Shown one piece after another: positions 9,033 through 17,922 of a stretch of DNA of 64,000 nucleotides; the first letter of the stretch is position 1, and each line of letters starts with the position of its first letter. Under the pieces are notes generated by a model that had not been told where the DNA came from, ran no database searches, and saw only the letters and a list, made by a program, of their open reading frames with translations. Source of the DNA: Flavilitoribacter nigricans DSM 23189 = NBRC 102662 (lineage in GTDB: Bacteria > Bacteroidota > Bacteroidia > Chitinophagales > Saprospiraceae). The position numbers and the translations under genes were made by a program. Where the stretch lies: contig NZ_PDUD01000024.1 in the NCBI RefSeq assembly GCF_002646595.1, positions 62,001-126,000 on the forward strand. Direction: 5' to 3'.

Positions 9033-9196
9033 TTGCGTGTTTTTTAACAATGGAAGGGGCGAAGGCTTTGCGTTTTGATCCAGCACACAAAAGCCCAAGG
9101 CCTCCCAGCAGTGATGATGGCCCGAAATCTTTGATATAATTAATGAATTATCTTCCTATCAGGTGGTACAACTACCCGCATAACGCACTCAAAGAT

Positions 9197-9239
9197 AAAA
9201 AATTACAGTATGATTGTAATTTTTTTGCAAGCAAAAAAA
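9197..9239. promoter_or_regulatory. Two overlapping AT-rich palindromes upstream of the LytTR gene
   Basis: AAAAAATTACA (9197-9207) pairs with TGTAATTTTTT (9215-9225). TTTTTTTGC (9220-9228) pairs with GCAAAAAAA (9231-9239). The T run at 9220-9225 belongs to both, so as RNA the two stems exclude each other; as DNA they are two operator-like dyads. They lie 65-107 bases before the LytTR regulator start. Confidence 0.5.
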
Positions 9240-9303
9240 ATTTGCTGCTATTTGTGACTTTTAATGGTGCTAAAGGTCTAATTTGCATTGAATTTCCATA
9301 CCT

Positions 9304-10005
9304 ATGACCTGTCTGATAATTGACGATAATGCAATGGCCAGAACGGCCCTTCGGCACCTGATCTCCGACATCGATTCGCTGGATCTGCGCGCCGAATGTG
9401 AAGACGCTATGCAGGCGATGAAATACCTCCAGCAGCAGGCAGTAGATCTGCTTTTCCTGGATGTAGAAATGCCGCACATGAACGGGCTGGAACTCCTGCA
9501 GGTACTCCCCCAAAGGCCATTGGTCATTCTGGTCACCTCCAAACGGGAATATGCCGTCGAGGCCTTCGATCTGCAGGTAGTGGATTATCTGGTGAAACCC
9601 ATTACGCTGGCCCGGCTGCTCAGCGCCGTGCAGCGGGCCCAGGAAATGCATCAGAATAAGAACCGTCCCCTGCCGGCCGGCCCGGGGCTGGACGAAGAAC
9701 ACATTTTTTTCAAAGCCAATAATACCCTGGTCCGGGTACAGCTCAATGACATACTTTACTTCCAGGCGCTGGGAGACTACGTGACCCTGACCACCAAAGA
9801 AAAACGCTATACCCTGTATACCAAGATGAAAACCATTGAAGACCGGCTGCCGGTGAGCCGCTACATCCGCACCCACCGCTCCTACATCGTTGCGATCGGT
9901 AAGATCGATAACATCGAGGACAACTCCATCCAGATCGGCCGGCACCTCATCCCCATCAGCGACAGCTACCGCGCCCGGGTGATGGCCCAATTAAACTTCC
10001 TCTGA
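9304..10005 (+). CDS. LytTR-family response regulator
   Basis: 233 residues. Residues 1-115 form a receiver domain: acidic pair IDD near the N-terminus, phospho-acceptor Asp53 in FLDVEMP, the Thr/Ser of LVTSKREYA and Lys in YLVKPI. Residues ~135-232 form a LytTR DNA-binding domain with the typical IRTHRSYIV element. LytTR regulators bind short direct repeats in promoters. The hybrid histidine kinase starts 5 bp downstream, so the two are translated together and form a two-component pair or phosphorelay. The start at 9304 gives the complete receiver domain. Confidence 0.92.
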   Translation: MTCLIIDDNAMARTALRHLISDIDSLDLRAECEDAMQAMKYLQQQAVDLLFLDVEMPHMNGLELLQVLPQRPLVILVTSKREYAVEAFDLQVVDYLVKPITLARLLSAVQRAQEMHQNKNRPLPAGPGLDEEHIFFKANNTLVRVQLNDILYFQALGDYVTLTTKEKRYTLYTKMKTIEDRLPVSRYIRTHRSYIVAIGKIDNIEDNSIQIGRHLIPISDSYRARVMAQLNFL

Positions 10006-10010
10006 TCGCT

Positions 10011-12248
10011 ATGCGCACGGCCCTCGAAACCCTGCTCAAAAGCCAGGATCACCGCCTGGAACGGCGGATCGTCCTCGGCCTCCTGCTCGCACTGGCCCTG
10101 ACCCTGGTAATCCACATCTTTTCCAGTACCAGTATTCGGCATCTGTTGGCATCGGATGAAAAGGTGATGTTTAACTTCGAGTTGGATAACCACCTGGAAG
10201 ACCTGGATCACGAACTGATCTCTATGGAAAGCAATCTCCGGAGCTATATTATCTCGAACGCCAGTGGACTGCTCGGAGACCTGGGCAGCAATATGGCCGA
10301 AGCCCGGGAAAAACTGGAGCGCATCGCCACGATGTCCGCCGACCTGCCGGAAGTGCCCGGCGGCGTCGACCGGCTCCGCGGACTGGTAGAAAAAAAGATC
10401 AGTTTCAGCGAAGCCGTCCTGGACAGTTTCAGCCGCAGCGGTGAAGATGCCGCTATCCGCCTGATCAATACCCGGGAGGGGCTGCGTTTGCGGGACAGCA
10501 TTATCCGTATTACCAGCGAATTGCGGCAACTGGAACGCCAGAACATTACCCAGACGATCGCCATTAACCGGAGCGAAGCGCAGGAGGTCAGTCAGATCGA
10601 TTACCTCAGCACCCTGCTGGCTACCGGCATTGTATTGCTGGCGCTCTTTTACTTCCTGAGATCCATAGAATATCGAAAGGCCACCCAGCTCAAACTGGAG
10701 GAAGCTCGCCTGGAAGCGGAGCATTCCGCCCGGGTCAAGGAGCAGTTCCTGGCCAATATGAGTCATGAGATCCGAACGCCGCTACACGCCGTGATGTCCT
10801 TTTCGGAAATGATGGCGGCCACGCCGCTCAATTCCAGGCAACAGGAACTGGCGGAGGGCATCCAACTCTCCGGAGAGAACCTGTTGACCACGGTCAACGA
10901 CATCCTAGATTTTTCCAAACTGGAAGCCGGCATGGTCCATCTGGAGCAGATCCCCTTCCGCCTGTCGGAAAGCTGGCAATACCTGGAGAAGATCTTCAGG
11001 GTTAAGGCCGAAGCCAAAGGACTGGAATTACATTTTAATCAGTTTTCGCTCAGCTCACCCATGTTGTTGGGAGATCCTTCCCGGCTCCATCAGATCATGA
11101 TCAATCTGATCGGCAATGCGCTGAAGTTTACGGAAGAAGGAGGTGTACAGATCTGGGGGCACCTGCACCAGTCAGCCCCGGACCGCCGTCTGTTGGAGAT
11201 CAAGGTCAGCGACAGCGGCATCGGCATCGAAAAGGATCAGCAGGAATGGATCTTTGAGCGTTTCCGACAGGGAGAAGCCGCCATATCCCGCCGTTTCGGC
11301 GGCACCGGTCTCGGCCTGGCGATCGTAAAGCAGTTGGTGGAACTCCAGGGGGGCAGCATCAGTTGCCACAGTCAACCCGAACAGGGCTCCACCTTTACCG
11401 TTCGTATCCCCTACCGGCTGGCTCCGGCCAGTGGAAAAGAGCAATTGCCCGCGATCACGCCGCCTACCGGCCGTTTGCCCGGTTTCCGGCGGATACTGCT
11501 GGCGGAAGACAACGTGCTTAACCGCCGCATTATGGCGCTGCTGTTCCAGGAATGGAATCTCAACTACGATCTGGCGCGGAACGGCCTGGAGGCGATCCGA
11601 CTGGCCGAAAGGACCAACTACGACCTCATCTTTCTCGACATCAATCTACCGGAAATGGATGGCTACCGCGTTGCCCGCCAACTCCGGGAGGAGCTACTGC
11701 CGCCCCGAACTGTGATCATTGGGATCAGCGCCAGTTCGAGCCACGGTGAGCGCGAGCGATGCCTGCAGGCCGGTATGACGGATTACCTGCCCAAACCCTT
11801 CCGCCAGCGGGATCTGCTGGATCTGCTGGTCCGCTACGGTCACGCCAACGTATCGACAACGGCAGCAGCCCCCGATCAGCCCGGGACCCCACCCGCAGCC
11901 GGGGAGCAAAGCCTGATCGATCTGGAATACCTACGGGGACTGGCCAACGGCAAACCCGAGCGCATGCGCGAAATGGCCGATATTTTTCTGGAGCAGATCC
12001 CCAAGGAATACGCCCAGCTCAAAGCCGCCGGTACCAGTAAAGACCTGCAGACCGTAGCCACCCTGGCCCACGGCATGCGCTCTACGGTAGCCTATATGGG
12101 TATGGCCCATTCGCTCGGTCCCATCCTGCAGAAACTGGAGGAGGAAGCCCAGCAACCGGGACCCGCCCGGGACCTCGGTACGGAACTGGAATACCTCTGG
12201 TGCCAGCTCCAGTCCGCCATGGAACAGGTCAGGCAGCAGATCATCTGA
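10011..12248 (+). CDS. Hybrid sensor histidine kinase with receiver and HPt domains
   Basis: 745 residues. A membrane helix (about 22-42), a periplasmic helical sensor region of ~150 residues (CHASE3/four-helix-bundle-like) and a second helix (about 197-217) are followed by HisKA with phospho-His252 in MSHEIRTPLH, a HATPase domain (DSGIGI, GGTGLGLAI), a receiver with Asp543 in FLDINLPEMDGY and Lys in YLPKPF, and a C-terminal HPt domain with His687 in LAHGMRSTV. It thus holds a full His-Asp-His relay in one chain and can pass phosphate to the LytTR regulator encoded 5 bp upstream. The input signal is unknown. Confidence 0.92.
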   Translation: MRTALETLLKSQDHRLERRIVLGLLLALALTLVIHIFSSTSIRHLLASDEKVMFNFELDNHLEDLDHELISMESNLRSYIISNASGLLGDLGSNMAEAREKLERIATMSADLPEVPGGVDRLRGLVEKKISFSEAVLDSFSRSGEDAAIRLINTREGLRLRDSIIRITSELRQLERQNITQTIAINRSEAQEVSQIDYLSTLLATGIVLLALFYFLRSIEYRKATQLKLEEARLEAEHSARVKEQFLANMSHEIRTPLHAVMSFSEMMAATPLNSRQQELAEGIQLSGENLLTTVNDILDFSKLEAGMVHLEQIPFRLSESWQYLEKIFRVKAEAKGLELHFNQFSLSSPMLLGDPSRLHQIMINLIGNALKFTEEGGVQIWGHLHQSAPDRRLLEIKVSDSGIGIEKDQQEWIFERFRQGEAAISRRFGGTGLGLAIVKQLVELQGGSISCHSQPEQGSTFTVRIPYRLAPASGKEQLPAITPPTGRLPGFRRILLAEDNVLNRRIMALLFQEWNLNYDLARNGLEAIRLAERTNYDLIFLDINLPEMDGYRVARQLREELLPPRTVIIGISASSSHGERERCLQAGMTDYLPKPFRQRDLLDLLVRYGHANVSTTAAAPDQPGTPPAAGEQSLIDLEYLRGLANGKPERMREMADIFLEQIPKEYAQLKAAGTSKDLQTVATLAHGMRSTVAYMGMAHSLGPILQKLEEEAQQPGPARDLGTELEYLWCQLQSAMEQVRQQII

Positions 12249-12341
12249 TCCGCTCCGTAGAATTCAACGAGAAAACGGGACCGGTTACCGAGAAAAGCAC
12301 CCCACTCACCGAAGATCTCCCACTTCGCCTCCTGGCGATAG

Positions 12342-12349
12342 TATCTTTG
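12342..12349 (+). promoter_or_regulatory. Bacteroidota -7 box (TATCTTTG)
   Basis: Exact match to TAnnTTTG in the gene-free stretch upstream of the coiled-coil gene. No clear TTTG -33 element is seen 19-21 bases before it. Confidence 0.45.
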
Positions 12350-12398
12350 GGTCAGGTTATGAAGATAAACTAAATGATCCAGTTAATTCCCGATAGAA

Positions 12399-12464
12399 TC
12401 TTAGAGGGGAGCAATGAAGTAAGATCGTTTTTTGATGGCCCGATCGATCTTCACCCCTCTAAGA
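12399..12464 (+). promoter_or_regulatory. 66-nt imperfect hairpin in the leader
   Basis: TCTTAGAGGGG (12399-12409) pairs perfectly with CCCCTCTAAGA (12454-12464). Inside, TGAAG and AGATCG on the left pair with CGAT and ATCTTCA on the right. It could be an attenuator, a processed small RNA, or a late terminator for the kinase operon, although it has no T tract. Confidence 0.5.
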
Positions 12465-12513
12465 AACTATACCTGAACGGACAATCCCTAAACATATCAT
12501 AAAGGTTCACCAA

Positions 12514-12621
12514 GGAAGAAGTTTCCTCCCACAATCCCCAAAAAACAAGCGGTAGGAAACCCCGAGATCCAGTTGCCAGTTAAATATGCTTCCGCTCCTA
12601 AAACCAGGAGGGACTTCTTCC
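12514..12621 (+). promoter_or_regulatory. Second long-range stem in the leader
   Basis: GGAAGAAGT (12514-12522) pairs with ACTTCTTCC (12613-12621), and the next bases CCTCC pair with GGAGG (12607-12611). It encloses about 80 bases and ends about 130 bases before the start at 12755. Confidence 0.4.
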
Positions 12622-12754
12622 GAGGGAAAACCGGTTGGTAATACGTCAAACAAAAGCTTTTCCGATCATTACCAACAGCTCCCAAGCTTTTATGATGGCA
12701 AATAGAATACCCCTACTTTTCACAACATTATTCACTTTTGCTTTCAAATTATCC

Positions 12755-13690
12755 ATGAACAAGGACATGCAAATCAAATGGTATGCCGGTGGCATTACCG
12801 CTCTTACCGTACTCTCTTTTGCCGGATTATTTTTCTTCTGGAACGCCAAACGCAATCTGGAAACCGTCAATGCCGAAATGAACGAAGCGATCTCCGGCTA
12901 CACCCTCCGGATCGATCAACTGAACACAGAAATTGACAGTCTGATGGGTGCCTACGCCTCCCTGAGTGCAGAAAATGAAGACCTGCTGGGTAGCGTAGAG
13001 AACGCTAACCAGTTACTGGCCACCAGAGATGCCGAACTGAGCAAGATCAAACGGCAATCCGGCAAAAACCTGAAAGCCAAACAAGCCGAACTGGACCAGC
13101 TGATGGCTTTTAAGAACCAACTGGAGGAAACACTGGCCCGACTGGAAACCGAAAACCGACAACTTAAAGACGAAAATATCCAGCTCAGTCGCCAGCTTAA
13201 AGACGCTCAACTGGAAAACGAACGTCTCGTAAACCGGATGGATGATCTGGAAACCGACAACCAGTACCTTCAGCGCAACCTGGACCGTATGGCACCCGCC
13301 GGCATGCAGGGCGTCGCCTTCCGGGTAGAAGTGCAAAGACGCAACGACAAACTCACGGTAAAGGGCAAACGCGCCCGCCAGGTGGATGTAAGTTTCGATC
13401 TGATCGGAGTGCCGGAAGAATGGCACGGCCAGCAAACCATCTACCTCTCCCTGGTAGATAACAAAGGGGTGCCGGTAAAAACCGAAAATAATCGCAGCCA
13501 GCAATTTCAACTGGCCAACGGACAAACACTCTCATTTGACAGCCAGGTTGCCAAGGATTTCAACATCAGCACCAGTCAGCGCCTGGCCTTTCATATCTCT
13601 CTGGATGATAAAATGCCGGCCGGCTATTACCGGGCCAATATTTACACCCGGACCGGTTTGGTAGGATCGGCAAGTTTCAGACTCTCTTAA
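12755..13690 (+). CDS. Membrane-anchored coiled-coil protein
   Basis: 311 residues from the ATG at 12755 (MNKDMQIKW...). The frame can be extended 40 residues upstream, but that stretch reads as untranslated leader. One membrane helix (about residues 8-26) is followed by ~190 residues of heptad-rich coiled coil (repeated QLxxENxxL-type segments, for example LETENRQLKDENIQL) and a ~90-residue beta-rich C-terminal domain ending in GSASFRLS. I do not recognise the C-terminal domain. The topology suggests an inner-membrane anchor with a long rod reaching into the periplasm. Function unknown. It stands alone, behind an unusually long structured leader. Confidence 0.7.
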   Translation: MNKDMQIKWYAGGITALTVLSFAGLFFFWNAKRNLETVNAEMNEAISGYTLRIDQLNTEIDSLMGAYASLSAENEDLLGSVENANQLLATRDAELSKIKRQSGKNLKAKQAELDQLMAFKNQLEETLARLETENRQLKDENIQLSRQLKDAQLENERLVNRMDDLETDNQYLQRNLDRMAPAGMQGVAFRVEVQRRNDKLTVKGKRARQVDVSFDLIGVPEEWHGQQTIYLSLVDNKGVPVKTENNRSQQFQLANGQTLSFDSQVAKDFNISTSQRLAFHISLDDKMPAGYYRANIYTRTGLVGSASFRLS

Positions 13691-13883
13691 TTAGGAATGA
13701 GGAAGGAGAGGTGAGGATTGGGAGCGGGGAAGGAGGGATGTTTCCCCGGTCTCAGTCCTCACAAAACTTAACTGACTTAAGCCATTATAATCACTGGTAA
13801 GTCTCTCTCTGAAAACTTTACAACCCCGGTACAGGAAATAATCGCAGTCGAGTAATTTTTAGGAAAACGTCTTATATACACAG

Positions 13884-13918
13884 GGAGAGCAGCCTGCAGC
13901 TGCTCTCCTTCTTTATTT
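13884..13918 (+). terminator. Rho-independent terminator
   Basis: GGAGAGCAGC (13884-13893), loop CTGCA, GCTGCTCTCC (13899-13908), followed by TTCTTTATTT. It is about 190 bp after the coiled-coil gene and overlaps the stop of the convergent propeller gene. Confidence 0.7.
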
Positions 13919-14977
13919 ATCGACAGGCCGACCGATAAAACCGAAACCGTTGGGCCGGTTCACACCGCCGATGGTATCCAGCGTAAAGGCCGCAAGATCC
14001 AGTACGCTCAGGTGCGTATCCATTGCATTGGCGATATAGGCTTTTTCGTTTCCGGGAGCCACCTGCACGTAGATCGGTGCTTTACCGGTCTCCATCCGAC
14101 GCACGATCTGCCCACTTTCCATATCGATCAGCAGTACGACCCCATCGTAGGGACACGGAGCCAAAATGTGCTTTCCGTCCGGCGCGGGGGTGGAATAAAT
14201 GATCTGGCGCACGCCGAGTTCCGGATAATGCCGGTGTACGCTCAGGTCCGTCGGGTCCAGTAAATAGATCTCATCCCCGCAGGATACGATGAGGTATTTT
14301 CCGTCGAGGGTATAAGTAAGTCCCCGACTGGCACTACCGGTCTCGAAATGGGCCAGTTGTTCCCCGGTTTCGGGCCTGAAGCTGAAAATACCTTCCTCGC
14401 CGGAAAACAGAAAGATCGTATCACCGGAAGGAGAGAAAATGAAATTGTGCGCACCCGGCGGCAGCGGGAAAGTGCGGCGGATCTGCCCGGATCCGGTATC
14501 GTACACCAACATGGAGTCCCCTACTTCTACATTGACGTACAATTCTTGCGGTCGGCCCGGCCGGAGGCGGATCCCGTGCGGCGCCTGATTATCGGTCAGT
14601 TCCGGCCGGCGATTGGTTGGGAACGTAGCCGTCACCTGCCCGGTGGGGATATCGATCACGGAGATATTCAGGCCCGGCGTACCAATAGTGCGATCGTAAT
14701 CCTCGATCCCGAAATTGGAAACGTAGGCGGTCCGGTTGTCGGCGCTCAAAGCAATTTCGTGCGGGTTATACCCCACCGCTATCTCCTTCTTTTTCTGCCC
14801 GGTCTGCGGATCCAGGATGCTGACCGTTCCCGCGCCCTGCTCTACAACGATGAGTTCCCAGGGAGTAGCCGGGGTAATTGGGACTTCTCCCGAGTCGGCC
14901 GGGGCGGTCTGACAGTACGTGAACACAAGCAGGCTACCCAGAAGAAGCGCCGGCCGGAAAATGATTTTGGTATTCAT
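13913..14977 (-). CDS. YVTN-type beta-propeller lipoprotein
   Basis: 354 residues. The N-terminus is a lipoprotein signal with Cys22 in FTYC, so the mature protein is lipid-anchored. The rest is made of seven-bladed-propeller repeats of the YVTN/YncE type, each with a pattern such as AYVSNFG, LYVNVEVGDSM, or AYIANAMDTHLSVLDL. Such proteins bind ligands or partner proteins on the cell surface; some carry cofactors. No catalytic motif is visible. It is monocistronic, with its own upstream region and a terminator at the 3' side. The 13 bases around its start, GAGCTAGTATGAA, recur exactly at the start of the amidohydrolase gene at 34060. Confidence 0.8.
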   Translation of the reverse strand: MNTKIIFRPALLLGSLLVFTYCQTAPADSGEVPITPATPWELIVVEQGAGTVSILDPQTGQKKKEIAVGYNPHEIALSADNRTAYVSNFGIEDYDRTIGTPGLNISVIDIPTGQVTATFPTNRRPELTDNQAPHGIRLRPGRPQELYVNVEVGDSMLVYDTGSGQIRRTFPLPPGAHNFIFSPSGDTIFLFSGEEGIFSFRPETGEQLAHFETGSASRGLTYTLDGKYLIVSCGDEIYLLDPTDLSVHRHYPELGVRQIIYSTPAPDGKHILAPCPYDGVVLLIDMESGQIVRRMETGKAPIYVQVAPGNEKAYIANAMDTHLSVLDLAAFTLDTIGGVNRPNGFGFIGRPVDK

Positions 14978-15414
14978 ACTAGCTCATTTTAAGATTGGAG
15001 ATTAGCGGTCAAAAAGGTAAGAAAATGACCTATGGATTTGCCCGAAATTTTAATTTTCATGGTCGTTAATAATAGAACATATTTAAATTTCATCCTTTGG
15101 CCTGCAAATAACCATCTAATGAACCTCACTTTACCATTTTTTCGCCCCGTAGCGCTGCTATGAGGCTCAAAAATGCCTTCGTGAGAACCATTATCTGGTC
15201 ATTTTCGCCATCAAAAACGAATTTTAAAAATGTTCTTAAAAACAAGCCATATTATCCCGTTTTCTTCAACCTTTATCTCAATCCGGTGTAAATAGGTATA
15301 AGGGCGCAAAACCAGTTTGGTAGATCCCCCACTCAGTTTGGGTCGATTTATAGATTACGCTTTCCCGTGCAATGGGTCCCATTTGCTACAACATCCTTAA
15401 ATCCGGCAGGTCTC
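14978..15414. other. 437-bp gene-free stretch, nothing recognised
   Basis: AT-rich region between divergent genes (propeller lipoprotein and monooxygenase). It must hold promoters for both. A 10-bp inverted repeat GAAAATGACC (15021-15030) / GGTCATTTTC (15197-15206) is seen, which may be chance. No ORF, tRNA or element identified. Confidence 0.5.
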
Positions 15415-15702
15415 ATGATCATCGTACTCGTAGAACATTTTCTCAACAATGAAGGCATCCATTATTTTCCCGAATGGATCGACCGGGCTCGTCCGGTTCT
15501 CGCCCCCTTTGAAGGATATCTGAACATTCGCCGGATGAAAGATGTGGAAAATGCCTCCCGCTGTGTTTTGATGCTGGAATTCGCGGAATTAGGGCAATTG
15601 CGGTCCTGGGCCAAAAGTACGGAACACAACGAACTCGTCGCCCTGCTGGATCCTTACGTTGTACAAAAGCGCCAATCCAAAGTATATTCGGTTTCAGACT
15701 AA
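15415..15702 (+). CDS. Small antibiotic-biosynthesis-monooxygenase-like (ABM) protein
   Basis: 95 residues from the ATG at 15415; a longer reading from 15367 adds 16 residues with no family support. The pattern IIVLVEHFLNNEG followed by WIDRARPVLAPFEGYLNIRR, then LMLEFAELGQLRSWAKSTEHNEL, fits the ferredoxin-like ABM fold, in which the dimer makes a small barrel. Family members include quinol monooxygenases and heme-degrading enzymes, but many have no known activity. It is monocistronic, between a propeller lipoprotein and an oxidoreductase. Assignment to the fold is likely; the reaction is unknown. Confidence 0.65.
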   Translation: MIIVLVEHFLNNEGIHYFPEWIDRARPVLAPFEGYLNIRRMKDVENASRCVLMLEFAELGQLRSWAKSTEHNELVALLDPYVVQKRQSKVYSVSD

Positions 15703-16016
15703 GCCGCGCGATATTTAAGCCGCCATCGAGCTTTCCGCCTACAAAAATGTCTGGTTTTCAATTTATCCCTATATTTAGGAGGATTCTGAAAATGACGGCA
15801 CCCACGTCGTTAGAACGAAAACATCAACTTTAATCATTTAGAGCGTGACCGGGGATTATTAATTGGACCGCAAACACCATTTTCCGCTGCAACTTCCGGC
15901 ATTTTTCGGGCAGTCAACTTTCCTCTCAACGCCAGGGGATAAACGGCCGCGAAGTATGCCGGTTCGGGTTCGTAAGGACAACTCCCGGGCAAGCTCGTCA
16001 AAAATTTATTTCAACA
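15703..16016. other. 314-bp gene-free stretch, upstream region of the Gfo/Idh gene
   Basis: No ORF, repeat or hairpin of note. It presumably carries the promoter of the oxidoreductase at 16017. Confidence 0.4.
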
Positions 16017-17390
16017 ATGGATAGCTTTAACATTAACCGTCGCCGGTTTCTCTATACGGCCGCGGCTTCTCTTGCTGTCTCTGCCCTCGGCGCCAGGGGG
16101 CTAGAGGTCATTCATCCCGATAAGCCTTACCGGGTGGGGCTCATCGGAACCGGCTGGTACGGCAAAAGTGACCTTTTTCGCCTCATCCAGGTAGCTCCGG
16201 TGGAGGTGATCGGACTGTGTGATCCGGATCGCCACATGCTGGAAGCCGCGGGCAAACTGGTCAGCCAGCGTCAGAAATCGGGTAAAGTGCCCAAACTGTA
16301 CAATGACTACCAGAAAATGCTGGCCGAAAATGAGTTCGACCTCATGCTCATCGGCTCTCCGGACCACTGGCACGCCATGCAGATGATCGACTCGGTGAAA
16401 GCCGGCGCGCACGTATACGTTCAAAAACCCATCAGTGTAGATGTGATGGAAGGCGAGGCGATGGTAGCTGCCGCCCGCAAATACAATAAGGTCGTACAGG
16501 TGGGTACCCAGCGAAAAAGCACACCTCACCTTATCGATGCTAAAAAGCAGATCGTTGATGCCGGACTGTTAGGTAAGATCCGGCACGTGGAAATGTGCTG
16601 CTACTTCCACATGCGCGCCAACGGCAATCCGCCGGTAGAGCCGGTTCCTGAATTCTTCGATTACAATACCTGGACGGGTCCCGCACCGATGCGTCCCTAC
16701 GACGGACTACCCCACATCCGATGGTGGCGTACCTTCAAGGAATACGGCAACGGTATCATGGGCGATATGTGTGTGCACATGCTGGACACCGTACGCTGGA
16801 TGCTCGACCTCGGCTGGCCGGAAAAGATCACCTCTACGGGAGGTATTTTCGTGCAAACGGACGGAAAATCCAACATCCCCGATACCCAGTCGGCTATTTT
16901 TGATTACGGTGATTTCCACTGCGTCTGGCAGCACCGGAGCTGGGGTACGCCGCCCAATCCGGAATACCCCTGGTCCTTTACCCTCTACGGAGAAAAAGGT
17001 ACACTATTCGGCAGTACCATGCAGGCCGATTTCGTACCGCTGGACAAGGATGCCGAAAAGATCCATTTCGACGTTCTGTACGAAAGAGAAAAATATCCGG
17101 AAGATGTTACCGAAGAGCGTATCGAGCTGAACGCCGCACCGGCGACCCGCCTGCACATGCTCGACTTCCTGGATGCCATTACCAATGGTACCCGTCCGGT
17201 AGCTGATATTGAGCACGGTCATATTTCCACCGCCAGTTGTATTATGGCCAATATGTCCATGGAACTGGGAGGCCGGCCGCTGGTTTACGATCCGGTAAAA
17301 AGAAAAGTGGTGAAGGACAAAGAGGCTACCCGGATGCTGGAGCGGGCCTATCGCGATCCCTACAAGCACCCGGATCCGAAAAAGGTATAA
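16017..17390 (+). CDS. Gfo/Idh/MocA family oxidoreductase, Tat-exported
   Basis: 457 residues. The start NINRRRFLYTAAASLAVSALGARG is a twin-arginine signal, so the folded enzyme with bound cofactor would be exported. A Rossmann nucleotide site follows (VGLIGTGWYGKSDLF), then the family signature VQKPISVDVMEGEAM with the conserved Lys of the EKP-like motif, and the C-terminal beta-sheet domain with GNGIMGDMCVHMLDTVRW. Such enzymes oxidise or reduce sugars, inositols or related polyols with NAD(P); the exported Bacteroidota type is often linked to glycan breakdown. No glycan genes lie nearby here, so the substrate is open. It ends in a strong terminator at 17405-17482. Confidence 0.88.
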   Translation: MDSFNINRRRFLYTAAASLAVSALGARGLEVIHPDKPYRVGLIGTGWYGKSDLFRLIQVAPVEVIGLCDPDRHMLEAAGKLVSQRQKSGKVPKLYNDYQKMLAENEFDLMLIGSPDHWHAMQMIDSVKAGAHVYVQKPISVDVMEGEAMVAAARKYNKVVQVGTQRKSTPHLIDAKKQIVDAGLLGKIRHVEMCCYFHMRANGNPPVEPVPEFFDYNTWTGPAPMRPYDGLPHIRWWRTFKEYGNGIMGDMCVHMLDTVRWMLDLGWPEKITSTGGIFVQTDGKSNIPDTQSAIFDYGDFHCVWQHRSWGTPPNPEYPWSFTLYGEKGTLFGSTMQADFVPLDKDAEKIHFDVLYEREKYPEDVTEERIELNAAPATRLHMLDFLDAITNGTRPVADIEHGHISTASCIMANMSMELGGRPLVYDPVKRKVVKDKEATRMLERAYRDPYKHPDPKKV

Positions 17391-17404
17391 TTCTCAGCCC
17401 AGCC

Positions 17405-17482
17405 ATAGGCGCAACATGTAGCATCTCCCGGATCTTTAATCAGTATTCCGGGAAGCGCATGTTGCGCTATTTTATTTTTTAT
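17405..17482 (+). terminator. Strong rho-independent terminator
   Basis: GCGCAACATG (17409-17418) pairs with CATGTTGCGC (17458-17467); inside, TCCCGGA (17426-17432) pairs with TCCGGGA (17447-17453). A T-rich tail (TATTTTATTTTTTAT) follows. It ends the oxidoreductase transcript. Confidence 0.85.
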
Positions 17483-17577
17483 CGATTAGGTAGATTAACG
17501 GACAGCGGATGAATCCGTATTTGTTAACCTATGTAAATGCTCCGTCGCCGGTTTCGCCTCATCTTGCGGGCAAAAAG

Positions 17578-17919
17578 ATGATGGAAAACTACAGTATTCT
17601 CCTCCTGCTGGATGCCCAACCGGACTGGCTGGCCAAGAGCCGACCGGAAAGAGCAGATTTCTACCATAGTTATCTCCAACCGCTTTTCCACCAATATGCT
17701 TCTACTTGCCGGATCCGGCTTTTCGACAGTGAATTCTTCCACGCCCGGATCTCGGATTTCATCCTGATCGAGACCAGTAATCTGGCCGATTACCAGGACC
17801 TGATTGAGCAGTTGCGGGACACCGCTTTCTACAGCGTGCCCTACTTTGCGGTCAGAGACATTATAGTAGCCAAAGAAAATGCCTTTCTGGAATACAACGC
17901 CCGCCAGGGTATTGCTTAA
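17578..17919 (+). CDS. Darcynin-like small protein
   Basis: 113 residues from the ATG at 17578 (MMENYSILLLLDAQPDWLAKSRPERADF); the longer in-frame start at 17509 adds 23 residues that overlap the upstream terminator region and are not needed by the fold. The layout, a strand SILLLLDAQPDWL, a central RIRLFDSEFFHARISDFILIETSNLADYQDLIEQLRDT and the tail YFAVRDIIVAKENAFLEYNAR, matches the darcynin family, a small ferredoxin-like-fold group known from Burkholderia and others with no established function. The next gene is convergent and only 3 bp away. Confidence 0.6.
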   Translation: MMENYSILLLLDAQPDWLAKSRPERADFYHSYLQPLFHQYASTCRIRLFDSEFFHARISDFILIETSNLADYQDLIEQLRDTAFYSVPYFAVRDIIVAKENAFLEYNARQGIA

Positions 17920-17922
17920 GCT

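Larger units (their letters stand above)
12249..12754. other. 506-bp gene-free stretch, probably a long structured leader
   Basis: No credible coding frame. It contains a TATCTTTG promoter match at 12342-12349 and two RNA-hairpin-capable palindromes (12399-12464 and 12514-12621) before the coiled-coil gene at 12755. A transcript from this promoter would have an untranslated leader of about 400 bases, or a small RNA may be made here. Confidence 0.5.

Noticed and set aside
12497-12685. 62-residue minus-strand frame in the structured leader
   Set aside because: No start context, no family motif, and it overlaps perfect stems that explain the sequence better.
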